Shown in pieces: positions 18,410 through 27,452 of a DNA stretch of 64,000 nucleotides. The notes below the pieces were generated by a model, which made no database searches, had not been told where the DNA came from, and saw only the letters and a list, made by a program, of their open reading frames with translations. Every line of letters begins with the position of its first letter. Positions within the stretch are counted from its first letter, which is position 1. The position numbers and the translations under genes were made by a program. This stretch comes from Paenibacillus radicibacter (lineage in GTDB: Bacteria; Bacillota; Bacilli; Paenibacillales; NBRC-103111): the NCBI RefSeq assembly GCF_024721995.1, contig NZ_JANQBC010000008.1, positions 186,001 to 250,000 of the forward strand. The letters run 5' to 3'.

Positions 18410-20290
18410 ATGAACCGCTCATCCAAAACCAATTGGAGAACCGTGTATGGAGCCATATTTGCGATATGCTGTATCGTGCTCATCTTAACTTCTTTAAGCA
18501 GGCAGCAGTCACAGACGAAGAACGCAGAGCCTCCATTTCCAAACATGACCCCAAAACCTGCAACCAAAGAAAATTCAGAATCTGCTAGCAAGCTTTTTGA
18601 TAAAATCCAACAAGATAAATTCCACTCCATTCGGATTAATGAGAACAATCAGTATTGGGATTATGAGCCTGGTCAACAAATTTGGTATTCCCATCGTGAT
18701 GCAACGGTCACCTTCTCCCTAAATATACCGAAGAGTACAACTTCTACGTTGGAACAATTCGAGACGATTAGACGCAATATCGCAGTCACAACAACAAGAG
18801 GCGAGCCGGTGTCTTTTACTGCAACAATTGACCCTGGGGATCAGCATATTGTTATTTCACTTAAAGGTGCTCCAACCACGGACATAGCCATCAGCTTCTT
18901 CTCACCCAGTCACAATGAAAGTAAGCAAATTACGATCTATTATATGAAACCGATCACTTACACCATTGCAAGCCCAACAGTCCCACTTGTTGAACAAGCT
19001 TTTGCTTGGAGCCGAGAGAACCTGACGCTGCCCAGACAAATTCAAATCGGTGAAAAACATACGTTCCATTTCAATTTCAGCGAAGAGTTGGATCGCACTT
19101 CAGTTAATGAACATTTCCAGCGTTCCCTGACTGGTGCTCAGTGGAGCCTATCTTGGATCGACAATCGTTCATTTGATTTAACACTCCAATATGAAGAACC
19201 AAGTAAAACAAATTTTGTCACCCTTGGTGCAACTAGCATTCGAACCGCACGCGGGTTTCAATTAAAATCTGAAAATTATGTTTTAATAGAACCGACAACA
19301 AGTTTAAAATTCGCATGGTATGACCCTATTACACGATCACAAACAGGCGCATTTACAGCAAGCAACAACTATAACCTTATTACTCCGTCTAGCAAAAATA
19401 ATGGCAATATGCTTGCAGCATTTGATGTGGAGACAGATATGCGAGCAGAAAAAATTTACGAAATCATAAATCGTAAGGGCAACGTCCTGCAAACCTTTTT
19501 GTACAAATCGAATCAAGAGTTAAGAAGCCCGAAGTGGGATTCCCAAAAAGAAGACCTCCTTGCATTTGACTCCAAATTAACAGAGTTAAAGCTCTATGAC
19601 ACCACCAAGCAGCAATTCGACACCATCTGGACCGTCCCGAAAGAGCACAGTCAAATTGTTAGTTTCGATATCGATCCCCTTACTGGAGCAATCGCAATCA
19701 TATGGGGGCAATTAAATGACAAGAACACCATTCATATGCAAATGGATCTGCTGGATGGCGTAGATGGTAAAATTGTTAAGAAATTTGATAACATGGGTAG
19801 CTTCACTTGTTATGAGGGTCCTTGCTACAGCTATTCACAGTGGTTAGAAGGTAAAAAGCTTGTCTACCATGCTGATACTGGACTTTGGCTTCTTGACATT
19901 GCCACTGGCCAAATTCGCTCTCTCGATAAGCAATTGAATGATAAAAACTCTAATTCTTATCAAAAAGTAGTAACCTTTAGTGGACACACATGGCATGTAC
20001 TGATCCAATCCAATAAAGGCAATGAATACTGGATATGGACAAGTCCCGATCAAGAGATTACATTCCAAACTTCGATTGGGATAACACCCGAAACGAAGAT
20101 AGGTGGCCTTTATATGACCAGCAACATTCCATTGTTTTATATCGAAGGAAAAGGATGGTATCGCATAGACCCAAAAACAAAGTCTGCTCGCCCACTCCCC
20201 GCAGATGAAGCACCCGCTATCACTCCAAATATGATCGTCGGCGAACAAGATGGGAAATGGTTAATTTCCCTACCTAGAGCTGCCAAATAA
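18410..20290 (+). CDS. Uncharacterised membrane-anchored protein, 626 residues
   Basis: I do not recognise this family. One N-terminal helix (residues 11-29) would anchor it, with the rest outside the cytoplasm. Residues 60-290 are beta-rich, with a segment (about 200-290) resembling Ig-like folds. The C-terminal half contains repeated blade-like units such as PKWDSQKEDLLAFDS, YSQWLEGKKLVYHADTGLWLLD and DGKWLISLP, suggesting a six- or seven-bladed TolB/WD-type propeller. No catalytic motif is visible. ATG 18410 has AGGAGG 9 bases upstream. It is divergent from bofC and convergent with the LysM gene, so a spore-envelope or cell-surface role is possible but only by neighbourhood. Confidence 0.8.
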   Translation: MNRSSKTNWRTVYGAIFAICCIVLILTSLSRQQSQTKNAEPPFPNMTPKPATKENSESASKLFDKIQQDKFHSIRINENNQYWDYEPGQQIWYSHRDATVTFSLNIPKSTTSTLEQFETIRRNIAVTTTRGEPVSFTATIDPGDQHIVISLKGAPTTDIAISFFSPSHNESKQITIYYMKPITYTIASPTVPLVEQAFAWSRENLTLPRQIQIGEKHTFHFNFSEELDRTSVNEHFQRSLTGAQWSLSWIDNRSFDLTLQYEEPSKTNFVTLGATSIRTARGFQLKSENYVLIEPTTSLKFAWYDPITRSQTGAFTASNNYNLITPSSKNNGNMLAAFDVETDMRAEKIYEIINRKGNVLQTFLYKSNQELRSPKWDSQKEDLLAFDSKLTELKLYDTTKQQFDTIWTVPKEHSQIVSFDIDPLTGAIAIIWGQLNDKNTIHMQMDLLDGVDGKIVKKFDNMGSFTCYEGPCYSYSQWLEGKKLVYHADTGLWLLDIATGQIRSLDKQLNDKNSNSYQKVVTFSGHTWHVLIQSNKGNEYWIWTSPDQEITFQTSIGITPETKIGGLYMTSNIPLFYIEGKGWYRIDPKTKSARPLPADEAPAITPNMIVGEQDGKWLISLPRAAK

Positions 20291-20310
20291 GTACATTTCT
20301 ACTCATAATA

Positions 20311-20352
20311 AAAGTGGAGGATCGAAGCTGCTGCTAAGACACTCCACTTTTT
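20311..20352. terminator. Bidirectional terminator
   Basis: AAAGTGGAG (20311-20319) pairs with CTCCACTTT (20342-20350), flanked by A and T runs. It serves both the 626-residue gene and the convergent LysM gene. Confidence 0.85.
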
Positions 20353-20365
20353 CATTGTATGGGAA

Positions 20366-21337
20366 TTACATTTTGATCCAAGGACGTCCTTTTTTCGCTG
20401 TCGATCTAGATGAGGTGGAAGAAGATTTCGAAGATTTTTTGGAAGTAGTGGAGGAAGTTCTGGCTTTAAGCTTGGATTTTTCACTAGGTTTGGAAGATTT
20501 CTGTTTAAATGCTGCTGGAGCAGCTTCATCCGATAACCCATCTTGCTCTTTAACGGCACTGTTCAATATTTGATGAATTTGAGCTTTAATTTGGTCTGTA
20601 TCTAGAGGCTGTTCTTGTGCAACTAATGCAGAGTCATCGTAAGGAAGTGCTGGAATGTTCGTACGTGGATCAATCGCATATGTCTCATAAGGATTCGTCA
20701 CATTCGTTTCATAAACAGGATAATTCGTTCCCCATTCCGTATTCGTTGGCATCATTCTTGGCTGTTCTTCTGCAACATAGTTGTAATTAACAGCTGGGAC
20801 ATGACCGTCGAAAGTGACATAATTACTTGGTGGGTAGGTTTCAGCTTCTGAATCCTGTGTAGACGCTTGATTCCAGTTCTCTTGTGCCACTGAAACCACA
20901 GGCTCTTGTTCCACTTGCACGACTCTCTGCCCTTGTGGTTCCTCCGCCCGACTTGCCTGAGATATAGATTCTGCCACCATGCTAACCTGCGTAATCGTAT
21001 CTGTTAACTTAGGGATATTGACAATTTCTCCGCTTAATAGCACATTCGGATTTTTGAGCTGAGGGTTTACCGAAATTAATACTTTTAGCGGAACATTCCA
21101 CGTTTTACTTAGTTTCCAGAGCGTATCTCCTTGGTGTACCGTATGTTGATGTAAAAACTGTGCTGGGGGAAGCTCAATGGGTTTGGGTGGGATCGGAATT
21201 TTTACTTTTACACCAGGCTCCACCTCATCTCCACTTTGAAGAATCGAATTTGATGCAACTAACTTAACCGGATCGACATTATACTTTGTCGCAATACTTA
21301 ATAGGGTATCCCCTTTTCTCGAAATATGAATTTTCAA
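20366..21337 (-). CDS. safA: SafA-like LysM spore coat assembly protein
   Basis: A 323-residue protein with two LysM domains: residues about 2-48 (HISRKGDTLLSIATKYNVD) and 64-108 (HTVHQGDTLWKLSKTWNVP). A low-complexity middle rich in Asn, Tyr and Pro follows, then a strongly basic Ser/Lys/Thr tail (from about residue 280). B. subtilis SafA has an N-terminal LysM that binds cortex peptidoglycan and a Tyr/Pro-rich remainder that organises inner-coat proteins; position near bofC fits. No signal peptide is visible, as in SafA. The assignment is by architecture and synteny, so a general LysM protein remains possible. Confidence 0.7.
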   Translation of the reverse strand: MKIHISRKGDTLLSIATKYNVDPVKLVASNSILQSGDEVEPGVKVKIPIPPKPIELPPAQFLHQHTVHQGDTLWKLSKTWNVPLKVLISVNPQLKNPNVLLSGEIVNIPKLTDTITQVSMVAESISQASRAEEPQGQRVVQVEQEPVVSVAQENWNQASTQDSEAETYPPSNYVTFDGHVPAVNYNYVAEEQPRMMPTNTEWGTNYPVYETNVTNPYETYAIDPRTNIPALPYDDSALVAQEQPLDTDQIKAQIHQILNSAVKEQDGLSDEAAPAAFKQKSSKPSEKSKLKARTSSTTSKKSSKSSSTSSRSTAKKGRPWIKM

Positions 21338-21429
21338 TTTAAAATCCTCCCTTGATATTCTAAATTCCCTCGCTCATCTCAAGACAGTACATTTTATGCA
21401 CCATCTGGGCTTTTGACCATATAATTTGC

Positions 21430-21475
21430 AAAAAAATCCCTTGCACCTGCGAAAATCGCAGCATACAAGGGATTT
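21430..21475 (-). terminator. Terminator of the threonine/phenylalanine operon
   Basis: On the minus strand AAATCCCTTG pairs with CAAGGGATTT, with an inner CTGCGA/TCGCAG stem, followed by TTTTTTGC. It lies 20 bases past the ilvE stop. Confidence 0.92.
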
Positions 21476-21495
21476 AGGAGCGTCATTCAGACGAT

Positions 21496-22377
21496 CTATT
21501 CGTATACTTTCACACCATCTACTTCAACAAACGAGCGGAATTCGTTGAGCAAATGTGTCGTTATCGGGCCTGCTTTACCATCACCAATAATGCGACCATC
21601 CACTTCACGTACCGCAATCACTTCAGCAGCTGTTCCCGTGAAGAACACTTCATCCGCAACATATACGTCATGCAGCGTAAATGGCTCTTCTTTGAGCTTG
21701 TAACCCAAACGCTCACACAATTCCATAATCGCACCACGTGTAATACCTTCAAGGGCTCCACAATAGCAAGGTGGTGTGTACAATGTTCCACGCTTAATAA
21801 TAAATATATTATCCGCTGAACCTTCTGCCACATAACCTTGTGAGTTCAGCATAATCGCTTCGCCCACACCTGCAAGATTCGCTTGAATTTTAACTAGTAT
21901 ATTATTCAGGTAGTTAAGCGATTTGATCTTCGGATTCAAGGCATCTGGAATATTGCGACGTTGAGAGACAGATACCGTCTTCAGTCCATTCTGGTACATT
22001 TCTTCCGAATAGATCGCAAGTTGCTCCACAATGATGATGACACTAGCTTTCGGTGAACGGCGAGGATCGAGTCCTAGATCGCCTGCACCACGAGATACAA
22101 CTAATCGAATGTAACCATCACGAAGTCCGTTACGACGAATCGTCTCAACGAGCACAGCCTGCATCTCATCATAGGAAAGTGGAATGTGCAGCATAATCGA
22201 TTTAGCAGAATCGTATAGACGGTCTAAATGTTCTTTGCATTTAAAAATGTTGCCATTATAAATACGAATGCCTTCAAAAATACCATCACCATACAAAAAA
22301 CCGTGGTCATAAACTGAAATTTTCGCATCTGCTTTGGACACATATTCGCCATCTAGATAAATCCATTGTTCTGACAT
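21496..22377 (-). CDS. ilvE: Branched-chain amino acid aminotransferase
   Basis: Fold-type IV PLP aminotransferase, 293 residues. It has the N-terminal YLDGEYVSKADAKISVYDHGFLYGDGIFEGIR block, the PLP lysine in NPKIKSLNYLNN (K152) and the C-terminal GITRGAIMELC and FFTGTAAEV phosphate-binding loops. It interconverts Leu, Ile and Val with their 2-oxo acids; D-amino acid transaminase and 4-amino-4-deoxychorismate lyase share the fold but differ in these motifs. It closes the operon, 6 bases after pheA. Confidence 0.93.
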   Translation of the reverse strand: MSEQWIYLDGEYVSKADAKISVYDHGFLYGDGIFEGIRIYNGNIFKCKEHLDRLYDSAKSIMLHIPLSYDEMQAVLVETIRRNGLRDGYIRLVVSRGAGDLGLDPRRSPKASVIIIVEQLAIYSEEMYQNGLKTVSVSQRRNIPDALNPKIKSLNYLNNILVKIQANLAGVGEAIMLNSQGYVAEGSADNIFIIKRGTLYTPPCYCGALEGITRGAIMELCERLGYKLKEEPFTLHDVYVADEVFFTGTAAEVIAVREVDGRIIGDGKAGPITTHLLNEFRSFVEVDGVKVYE

Positions 22378-22383
22378 GTAAAT

Positions 22384-23268
22384 CTACACCTCCATCATAA
22401 TGGGGCCATCTGCATGTGTGTAGCATGGATAACAGCCCAATACCCTGACTTCGCAACCGATCGCTTCAATCTCTTCGAAAGAAGAGCGCAGTAATACCGA
22501 TTCTAAAGAACCTTCAATTTCGATGTAAAAATAATAATTACCAAGCTTCTTCTTCGTTGGTCTTGACTCAATGCGAGACAAGTTAATACGCCGCCATGCA
22601 AATGCAGATAGCACTTGATGAAGACCTCCTGGATAGTCCTCTGGCATTGTAACGAGAATCGTCGTCTTCATATGCGCAGATAGTCGAAGATCAGGTTTCT
22701 CTGTCCCGACTAGCAAGAACCGCGTCACATTATCCTTATGATCTTGAATCAGCGCAGCCAGTACCGGAACATCATACAGCTTGGACGCATTCGTTGTGCC
22801 AAAAGCGGCAATCGAAGGGTCTTTCGCAGCTTGTACAATACGCACACCTTCTGCTGTCGTACTAACCTGTTCAATCTCAACGCTTGGCATATGCCCTTTA
22901 ATAAATTGACGGCATTGTGCAAGGGCGACGGGATGAGAAAGCACTTTACGAATATGACCGTAAGGATTCTCAGAATCTTGCCGCTCATGTGGCGTATACC
23001 CGATTAAGTTAATATCTACAGGATAAACCCACTCCGCTTGTATGGGCAAATCGACTTCATGAACAAGCCAATCCATATGCAAAGCGACTGAACCGTCAAT
23101 CGTATTTTCAATGGGGATAACTCCATACTCCGTCTGACCTGTTGCTGTATTCGTAAATACATCCGAAATAAATTTACTGTTTACATATTCATAATGGCCA
23201 ATCCCGAGAAAATGCTGAACCGATTCTTCGGAAAATGTGCCCGGACCTAGCAGTGCGACTCGTTTCAT
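22384..23268 (-). CDS. pheA: Prephenate dehydratase with ACT domain
   Basis: Converts prephenate to phenylpyruvate in phenylalanine synthesis. 294 residues: catalytic domain with GPGTFSEESV at the N-terminus, GVIPIENTIDGSV and the essential TRF motif in NVTRFLLVG, followed by a regulatory ACT domain (about residues 200-285) with the GLHQVLSAFAWRRINLSRIESRP phenylalanine-binding site. No chorismate mutase domain is fused. The start overlaps the thrB stop by 4 bases. Its inclusion in a threonine operon is typical of this part of the Bacillota. Confidence 0.95.
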   Translation of the reverse strand: MKRVALLGPGTFSEESVQHFLGIGHYEYVNSKFISDVFTNTATGQTEYGVIPIENTIDGSVALHMDWLVHEVDLPIQAEWVYPVDINLIGYTPHERQDSENPYGHIRKVLSHPVALAQCRQFIKGHMPSVEIEQVSTTAEGVRIVQAAKDPSIAAFGTTNASKLYDVPVLAALIQDHKDNVTRFLLVGTEKPDLRLSAHMKTTILVTMPEDYPGGLHQVLSAFAWRRINLSRIESRPTKKKLGNYYFYIEIEGSLESVLLRSSFEEIEAIGCEVRVLGCYPCYTHADGPIMMEV

Positions 23269-24233
23269 ACCGCATATTCTCCTTTGGCAAGCTCAAGTAA
23301 GGTGCATACACTTTGTTCAACAGACAGTACTTGAACTCCTGTCAGACATGGACGAAGAAGACGAATATCGACTTCGATCTGATGCTTCGCAAATGTATCA
23401 CGAAGGAACGATTCAAGCTCGCTTCTACGTCCACTTCTAGCGTCTACAAGTGCAAGCATTGTTGGACCCGCACCAGACAGCGCTGCACCCAGTGCGCCGT
23501 GCTGGACGGCATGCTCCAAGATCTCCGTCATACCTGGGATTAGCGCCGCACGATGCGGCTGATGCAAGCGATCCTGCATCGCATGACGGATCATCGCAAG
23601 GTTGCCAGTAGCAAACGCTGCAACGAGTAAAGACGAATGGCTGAGGTTAAACACAGCCTCCGAAAGCGCCACAGACTGCGGCAGCACGTGGCGTGCCTTC
23701 TCCGTCGCTAGCTGGAACGACGGTATCGCAACCAGCACATCCATATCGATATGCGGTTCAAGTCGGATGTGCTCCGCCCGAGCACCATCCCAGAATGCGA
23801 CGACAATGCCGCCGAATAGCGAGGCACCTACATTGTCGGGATGTTTCTCCAGCTGGGACGCCAGCTGGAAGAGGCGGTCAGCGGATAGCTTACCGCCGAT
23901 TAAAGCATTGGCGGCGACTAGCGCGCCAACGATTGCAGACGCGGAAGAGCCTAGCCCCCGCGTCAGCGGAATGTCACTACACATACCGATGTAGAGCTCC
24001 GGATGATGTTCACCCGCTTCAGCGAATACCATCTGTGCCACCTCATAAATCAAGTTCGATTTATCAAGCGGAACTCCTTCCATATTGTCACCGAACAACT
24101 CAATTTCTGTCTGATCTGCAAAACTCATCTCGATATAAGCATACAGCTCAAGTGACATTCCTAATGAATCAAATCCAGGTCCTAGGTTGGCAGTTGATGC
24201 TGGAACCTTCACTCGTACGCGTTCATGTCTCAT
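23265..24233 (-). CDS. thrB: Homoserine kinase
   Basis: GHMP-family kinase phosphorylating homoserine for threonine synthesis. 322 residues, with the N-terminal VPASTANLGPGFDSLG, the ATP loop PLTRGLGSSASA and the C-terminal GAALSGAGPTMLAL motif. Length is normal. The middle of the gene (about 23450-23960) is clearly richer in G+C than its surroundings, about 68% by hand count over 23461-23520. It sits 8 bases after thrC. Confidence 0.95.
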   Translation of the reverse strand: MRHERVRVKVPASTANLGPGFDSLGMSLELYAYIEMSFADQTEIELFGDNMEGVPLDKSNLIYEVAQMVFAEAGEHHPELYIGMCSDIPLTRGLGSSASAIVGALVAANALIGGKLSADRLFQLASQLEKHPDNVGASLFGGIVVAFWDGARAEHIRLEPHIDMDVLVAIPSFQLATEKARHVLPQSVALSEAVFNLSHSSLLVAAFATGNLAMIRHAMQDRLHQPHRAALIPGMTEILEHAVQHGALGAALSGAGPTMLALVDARSGRRSELESFLRDTFAKHQIEVDIRLLRPCLTGVQVLSVEQSVCTLLELAKGEYAV

Positions 24234-24241
24234 ATGATCAC

Positions 24242-25309
24242 CTAACCCTGAACTTCCAGCTTCGCGATTGCCGCCATCACTGCTTCCTCTGTATCTTGAA
24301 CAACAAGCGGCTCAGTCGCCACTGTCTTGATTGCGATGTTAGGGTCTTTGAGTCCATGTCCAGTTAGTACACACACGACTTTCTGACCTTTCTTGAAGTA
24401 ACCTTCACTGTGTAGTTTGAGCACACCTGCGATAGATGCTGCTGAACCCGGTTCAGCGAAGATACCTTCTTTAGTTGCAATTAAACGATATGCATGCAAA
24501 ATTTGCTCATCAGTCACATAGTTAATTTGACCCTGTGACTCTTCAGCCGCAGCAACAGCTGTTTTCCAAGAAGCTGGATTTCCGATACGAATCGCTGTTG
24601 CAACTGTTTCTGGTTCCAAGATCGGCTCCCCTTTGACAATTGCCATAGCACCCTCTGCTTCGAAACCGATCATTTTCGGTAAGGAATCGATCTTCCCGTG
24701 TTCTTTGAACTCTTTGAATCCTTTCCAGTACGCCGAGATGTTACCCGCATTACCAACTGGAATCGCTAAATAATCAGGCGCTTGTCCAAGCTGTTCACAT
24801 ACTTCAAATGCTGCCGTCTTCTGTCCTTCAATCCGATGTGGATTCACAGAGTTAACAAGGGAGATCGGATGTTTAGCTGTAATTTCACGAACGATTTCAA
24901 GTGCACGGTCGAAGTTGCCTTCAATCGCAATCACTTTTGCACCATAGATCATCGCCTGTGCTAACTTTCCAAGTGCAATGTTGTTATTCGGAATAAGTAC
25001 GATGCAATTCAGATTCCCTTTAGCCGCATAGGCAGCAGCTGCTGCTGACGTATTACCTGTGGAAGCACACATAATCGTGCGTGAGCCTTCCTCAATCGCT
25101 TTAGCAACTGCCATTACCATTCCACGGTCTTTGAATGAACCGGTTGGGTTGAGTCCCTCATATTTGAAGTAGAGTTCAAGTCCGAGCTCTTCTGATAACT
25201 TTTCCGCATGGATAAGAGGTGTATTTCCTTCATGCAGGGTTAGCATTGGTGTATTGTCATTCACTGGCAAAAATGATTTATATTGATGTAAAAGTCCCAT
25301 GTATCTCAT
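24242..25309 (-). CDS. thrC: Threonine synthase
   Basis: PLP-dependent fold-type II enzyme making threonine from O-phosphohomoserine. 355 residues of the short bacterial form. K60 in [11 protein letters not shown] holds PLP, and the phosphate-binding loop is seen in [11 protein letters not shown]. The ATG at 25309 has GAGGTAG upstream. It is separated from hom by 204 bases that contain a palindromic repeat. Confidence 0.96.
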   Translation of the reverse strand: MRYMGLLHQYKSFLPVNDNTPMLTLHEGNTPLIHAEKLSEELGLELYFKYEGLNPTGSFKDRGMVMAVAKAIEEGSRTIMCASTGNTSAAAAAYAAKGNLNCIVLIPNNNIALGKLAQAMIYGAKVIAIEGNFDRALEIVREITAKHPISLVNSVNPHRIEGQKTAAFEVCEQLGQAPDYLAIPVGNAGNISAYWKGFKEFKEHGKIDSLPKMIGFEAEGAMAIVKGEPILEPETVATAIRIGNPASWKTAVAAAEESQGQINYVTDEQILHAYRLIATKEGIFAEPGSAASIAGVLKLHSEGYFKKGQKVVCVLTGHGLKDPNIAIKTVATEPLVVQDTEEAVMAAIAKLEVQG

Positions 25310-25341
25310 GTCTCTCTACCTCTCTCTGTGTGGTCTAACGT

Positions 25342-25500
25342 ACGTCCAAAAAATCTGGACACTACGGTGAAAGGTATCAACTTCGGTCTCCGTGAAATCG
25401 TAAATTATGAATTTATTTTATGGAATATTTACTCTTTCAAAGTCGAGCGCTCCGCTCCTACAGTTGATACCTTTCTCCTTCGTTAGATTTTTTTGAACGT
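25342..25500. repeat. Palindromic interspersed repeat, copy B
   Basis: Termini ACGTCCAAAAAATCT and AGATTTTTTTGAACGT are near-perfect inverted repeats. The inner arms GGTGAAAGGTATCAA and TTGATACCTTTCTCC also pair, and the right arm has TTTCAAAGTCGAGCGCTCC. It shares block order with copies A and C. It lies between hom and thrC, so it should be transcribed within the operon. Confidence 0.8.
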
Positions 25501-25513
25501 TTTATTTTGTATA

Positions 25514-26803
25514 TTAGCCTTCTACACGGTAGACGCTCTTGATGGAGCGGATAACGTCAAGGCGATCGAATTCTGCGATTACATTGTTCATGGATGCACG
25601 ATTTGCACCGTGTGTGATAATAATAATTTCCGCATCCGGATTGTGTTGGTTCGGGTGCTGAAGAACAGACTCTAGACTCACATCATACTGCGAGAATACT
25701 TGCGTAATTTTCGCTAGAACGCCTGCTTTATCATCCACATGCAAGAGCAAGAAGTATTTCGAAGAAATTTGCTCATCTGTTTTCAATTTCTTTTCTTTGT
25801 ACGGTTTGAAAATTTCACGACCACTTACACCAGCTTGCATATTACGGATCACTGCAACGAGGTCTGCAACAACAGAAGTTGCTGTTGGCATTGTACCTGC
25901 ACCTGGGCCATAGAACATTGTCTCGCCCACTGCTTCTCCATAAACATACACGGCATTGAACACGCCGTTAACTGCTGATAATGGGTGGGATTTCTTCACC
26001 ATTGTCGGTTGAACTGATACACTAATATGATCATCTTGGCTTTCAGCAATACCTAGTAATTTCACTTCATATCCAAGTTGCTTTCCATAAGCGATATCTT
26101 CTTTGGTTACTTGAGAAATACCTTTCACTTCAACGTCTTTCAGATCAACACTAGAGTTGAAACCAAGTGTCGATAGAATTGTCATTTTACGAGCTGCATC
26201 GAGTCCCTCTACGTCGGAAGTCGGATCTGCCTCTGCATAACCAAGGTCTTGCGCTTCTTTCAACACGTCAGCGTAAGCTGCGCCTTCTTGGCTCATTTTT
26301 GTTAAAATGTAATTCGTCGTTCCGTTCACAATACCCATGATTTTCGTAATGCGATCGGAAGAGAACCCATCAATTAGTGTACGAATAATCGGAATACCAC
26401 CCGCAACACTTGCCTCATAGAATACGTCGCAGCCCTTCTCAGCTGCTTTTGCCAAAATCTCAGGGCCGTGAAGCGCCATTAAGTCTTTGTTCGCTGTTAC
26501 AACGTGCTTGCCACGCTCCAAAGCTTCTAGAATATAGGCACGAGCAAGCTCAACGCCGCCCATCACTTCAATTACAATATCAATCTCGCTATTTGCGATT
26601 ACATCTTCTGCTTGATCCGTTAGTAAATCACGGTTTACGTACACTGTGCGTTCTTTCTCCAAGTTTTGAACCAAAATTTTCTCAATGGAGATTTGTGCAC
26701 TTGCTGTCTTGCGCTGCAAATCCTCTTGATGTCCTTCAATAATGCGCACAACACCAGTTCCAACAGTTCCAAGTCCTAGTAATCCTACTTTAATTGGTTT
26801 CAT
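25514..26803 (-). CDS. hom: Homoserine dehydrogenase
   Basis: NAD(P)-dependent reduction of aspartate semialdehyde to homoserine, the branch point of threonine and methionine synthesis. 429 residues: N-terminal Rossmann fold (GLLGLGTVGTGVVRI), the central GIVNGTTNYILTKM and GYAEADPTSDVEGLDAARK catalytic block, and a C-terminal ACT domain (about residues 350-429, beginning KYFLLLHVDDKAGVLAKI) for feedback control. It follows thrR by 38 bases. Confidence 0.96.
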   Translation of the reverse strand: MKPIKVGLLGLGTVGTGVVRIIEGHQEDLQRKTASAQISIEKILVQNLEKERTVYVNRDLLTDQAEDVIANSEIDIVIEVMGGVELARAYILEALERGKHVVTANKDLMALHGPEILAKAAEKGCDVFYEASVAGGIPIIRTLIDGFSSDRITKIMGIVNGTTNYILTKMSQEGAAYADVLKEAQDLGYAEADPTSDVEGLDAARKMTILSTLGFNSSVDLKDVEVKGISQVTKEDIAYGKQLGYEVKLLGIAESQDDHISVSVQPTMVKKSHPLSAVNGVFNAVYVYGEAVGETMFYGPGAGTMPTATSVVADLVAVIRNMQAGVSGREIFKPYKEKKLKTDEQISSKYFLLLHVDDKAGVLAKITQVFSQYDVSLESVLQHPNQHNPDAEIIIITHGANRASMNNVIAEFDRLDVIRSIKSVYRVEG

Positions 26804-26841
26804 TCCAACTACCTCCTAATAATCTATCATCTATGAATATG

Positions 26842-27309
26842 TTATGAATCGAAAGATAATGAGCCGCCTTCACCTAATATCGAAGCTCGCTTGACGCCTT
26901 CATGTGAACGCAGAGCGTGCATGAGTTCATCAACTTTAGGACCCATCTGGGTCGCATCCATTGAAATCGTCACGTTCGCCATACCTTGTAGTGGAATCGT
27001 CTGATTGATCGTGAGTACATTGCCATCGTGATTTGCAATCATCGATAAGACTTTCGATAGAATACCGGAGCGATGCGTTAAATCCATCCCCACCGTAATG
27101 ATGCGTTCGCGTTCAAGTTTGTTGATCGGATGTACACGGTCTTTATATTTATAAAATGCGCTGCGGCTTAAGTCGACTTTCTCAACAGCTTCATGAATCG
27201 TACTCACTTCGCCGCGAGCAAGTAACTCCTTCGCCTGCACCGTTTTCAATATGCCTTCTGGAAGAATATCTTCGCGGACGACATAATAGTTATGCTTATC
27301 TTGTACCAT
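26842..27309 (-). CDS. thrR: ThrR-like ACT-domain regulator
   Basis: A 155-residue protein with an N-terminal helical DNA-binding-like segment (about residues 20-60, with STIHEAVEKVDLSRSAFYKYKDRV) and a C-terminal ACT domain (about residues 75-145, VGMDLTHRSGILSKVLSMIA). It corresponds to B. subtilis ThrR/YszB, formerly called PheB, which represses hom-thrCB; older annotations as chorismate mutase are not supported. ATG 27309 has GAGAGGA 8 bases upstream and matches relatives better than an earlier in-frame ATG. It heads the operon hom-thrC-thrB-pheA-ilvE, so it is probably autoregulatory. Confidence 0.85.
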   Translation of the reverse strand: MVQDKHNYYVVREDILPEGILKTVQAKELLARGEVSTIHEAVEKVDLSRSAFYKYKDRVHPINKLERERIITVGMDLTHRSGILSKVLSMIANHDGNVLTINQTIPLQGMANVTISMDATQMGPKVDELMHALRSHEGVKRASILGEGGSLSFDS

Positions 27310-27354
27310 CAGTAACGTCCTCTCTAAAAATACAACTGTATCCCTACAGTGGAC

Positions 27355-27383
27355 ATTATACTGCATGCCTTTCAAAAGGGCAA
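27355..27383 (-). promoter_or_regulatory. Promoter of the thrR-hom operon
   Basis: Minus-strand TTGCCC (27383-27378) and a perfect TATAAT (27360-27355) are 17 bases apart, 46 bases before the thrR start codon. A TATAAT-containing stretch on the plus strand near 27415-27423 probably drives the divergent NUDIX gene. Confidence 0.7.
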
Positions 27384-27452
27384 TGGGTGATTTTCTGAAA
27401 ATTATGGTATGCTTTTATTATAATCTAAATATTCATAGGAGTGGATATTCTC

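Noticed and set aside
18190-18648. 152-codon minus-strand frame between bofC and the 626-residue gene
   Set aside because: It overlaps the starts of both divergent genes and has Cys/Phe-rich, unconserved composition.
23693-24367. 224-codon plus-strand open frame opposite thrB/thrC
   Set aside because: It is antisense to well-conserved thrB and thrC, lies over the G+C-rich part of thrB where stops are rare, has no Shine-Dalgarno and is Arg/His/Pro-rich as expected for a shadow frame.
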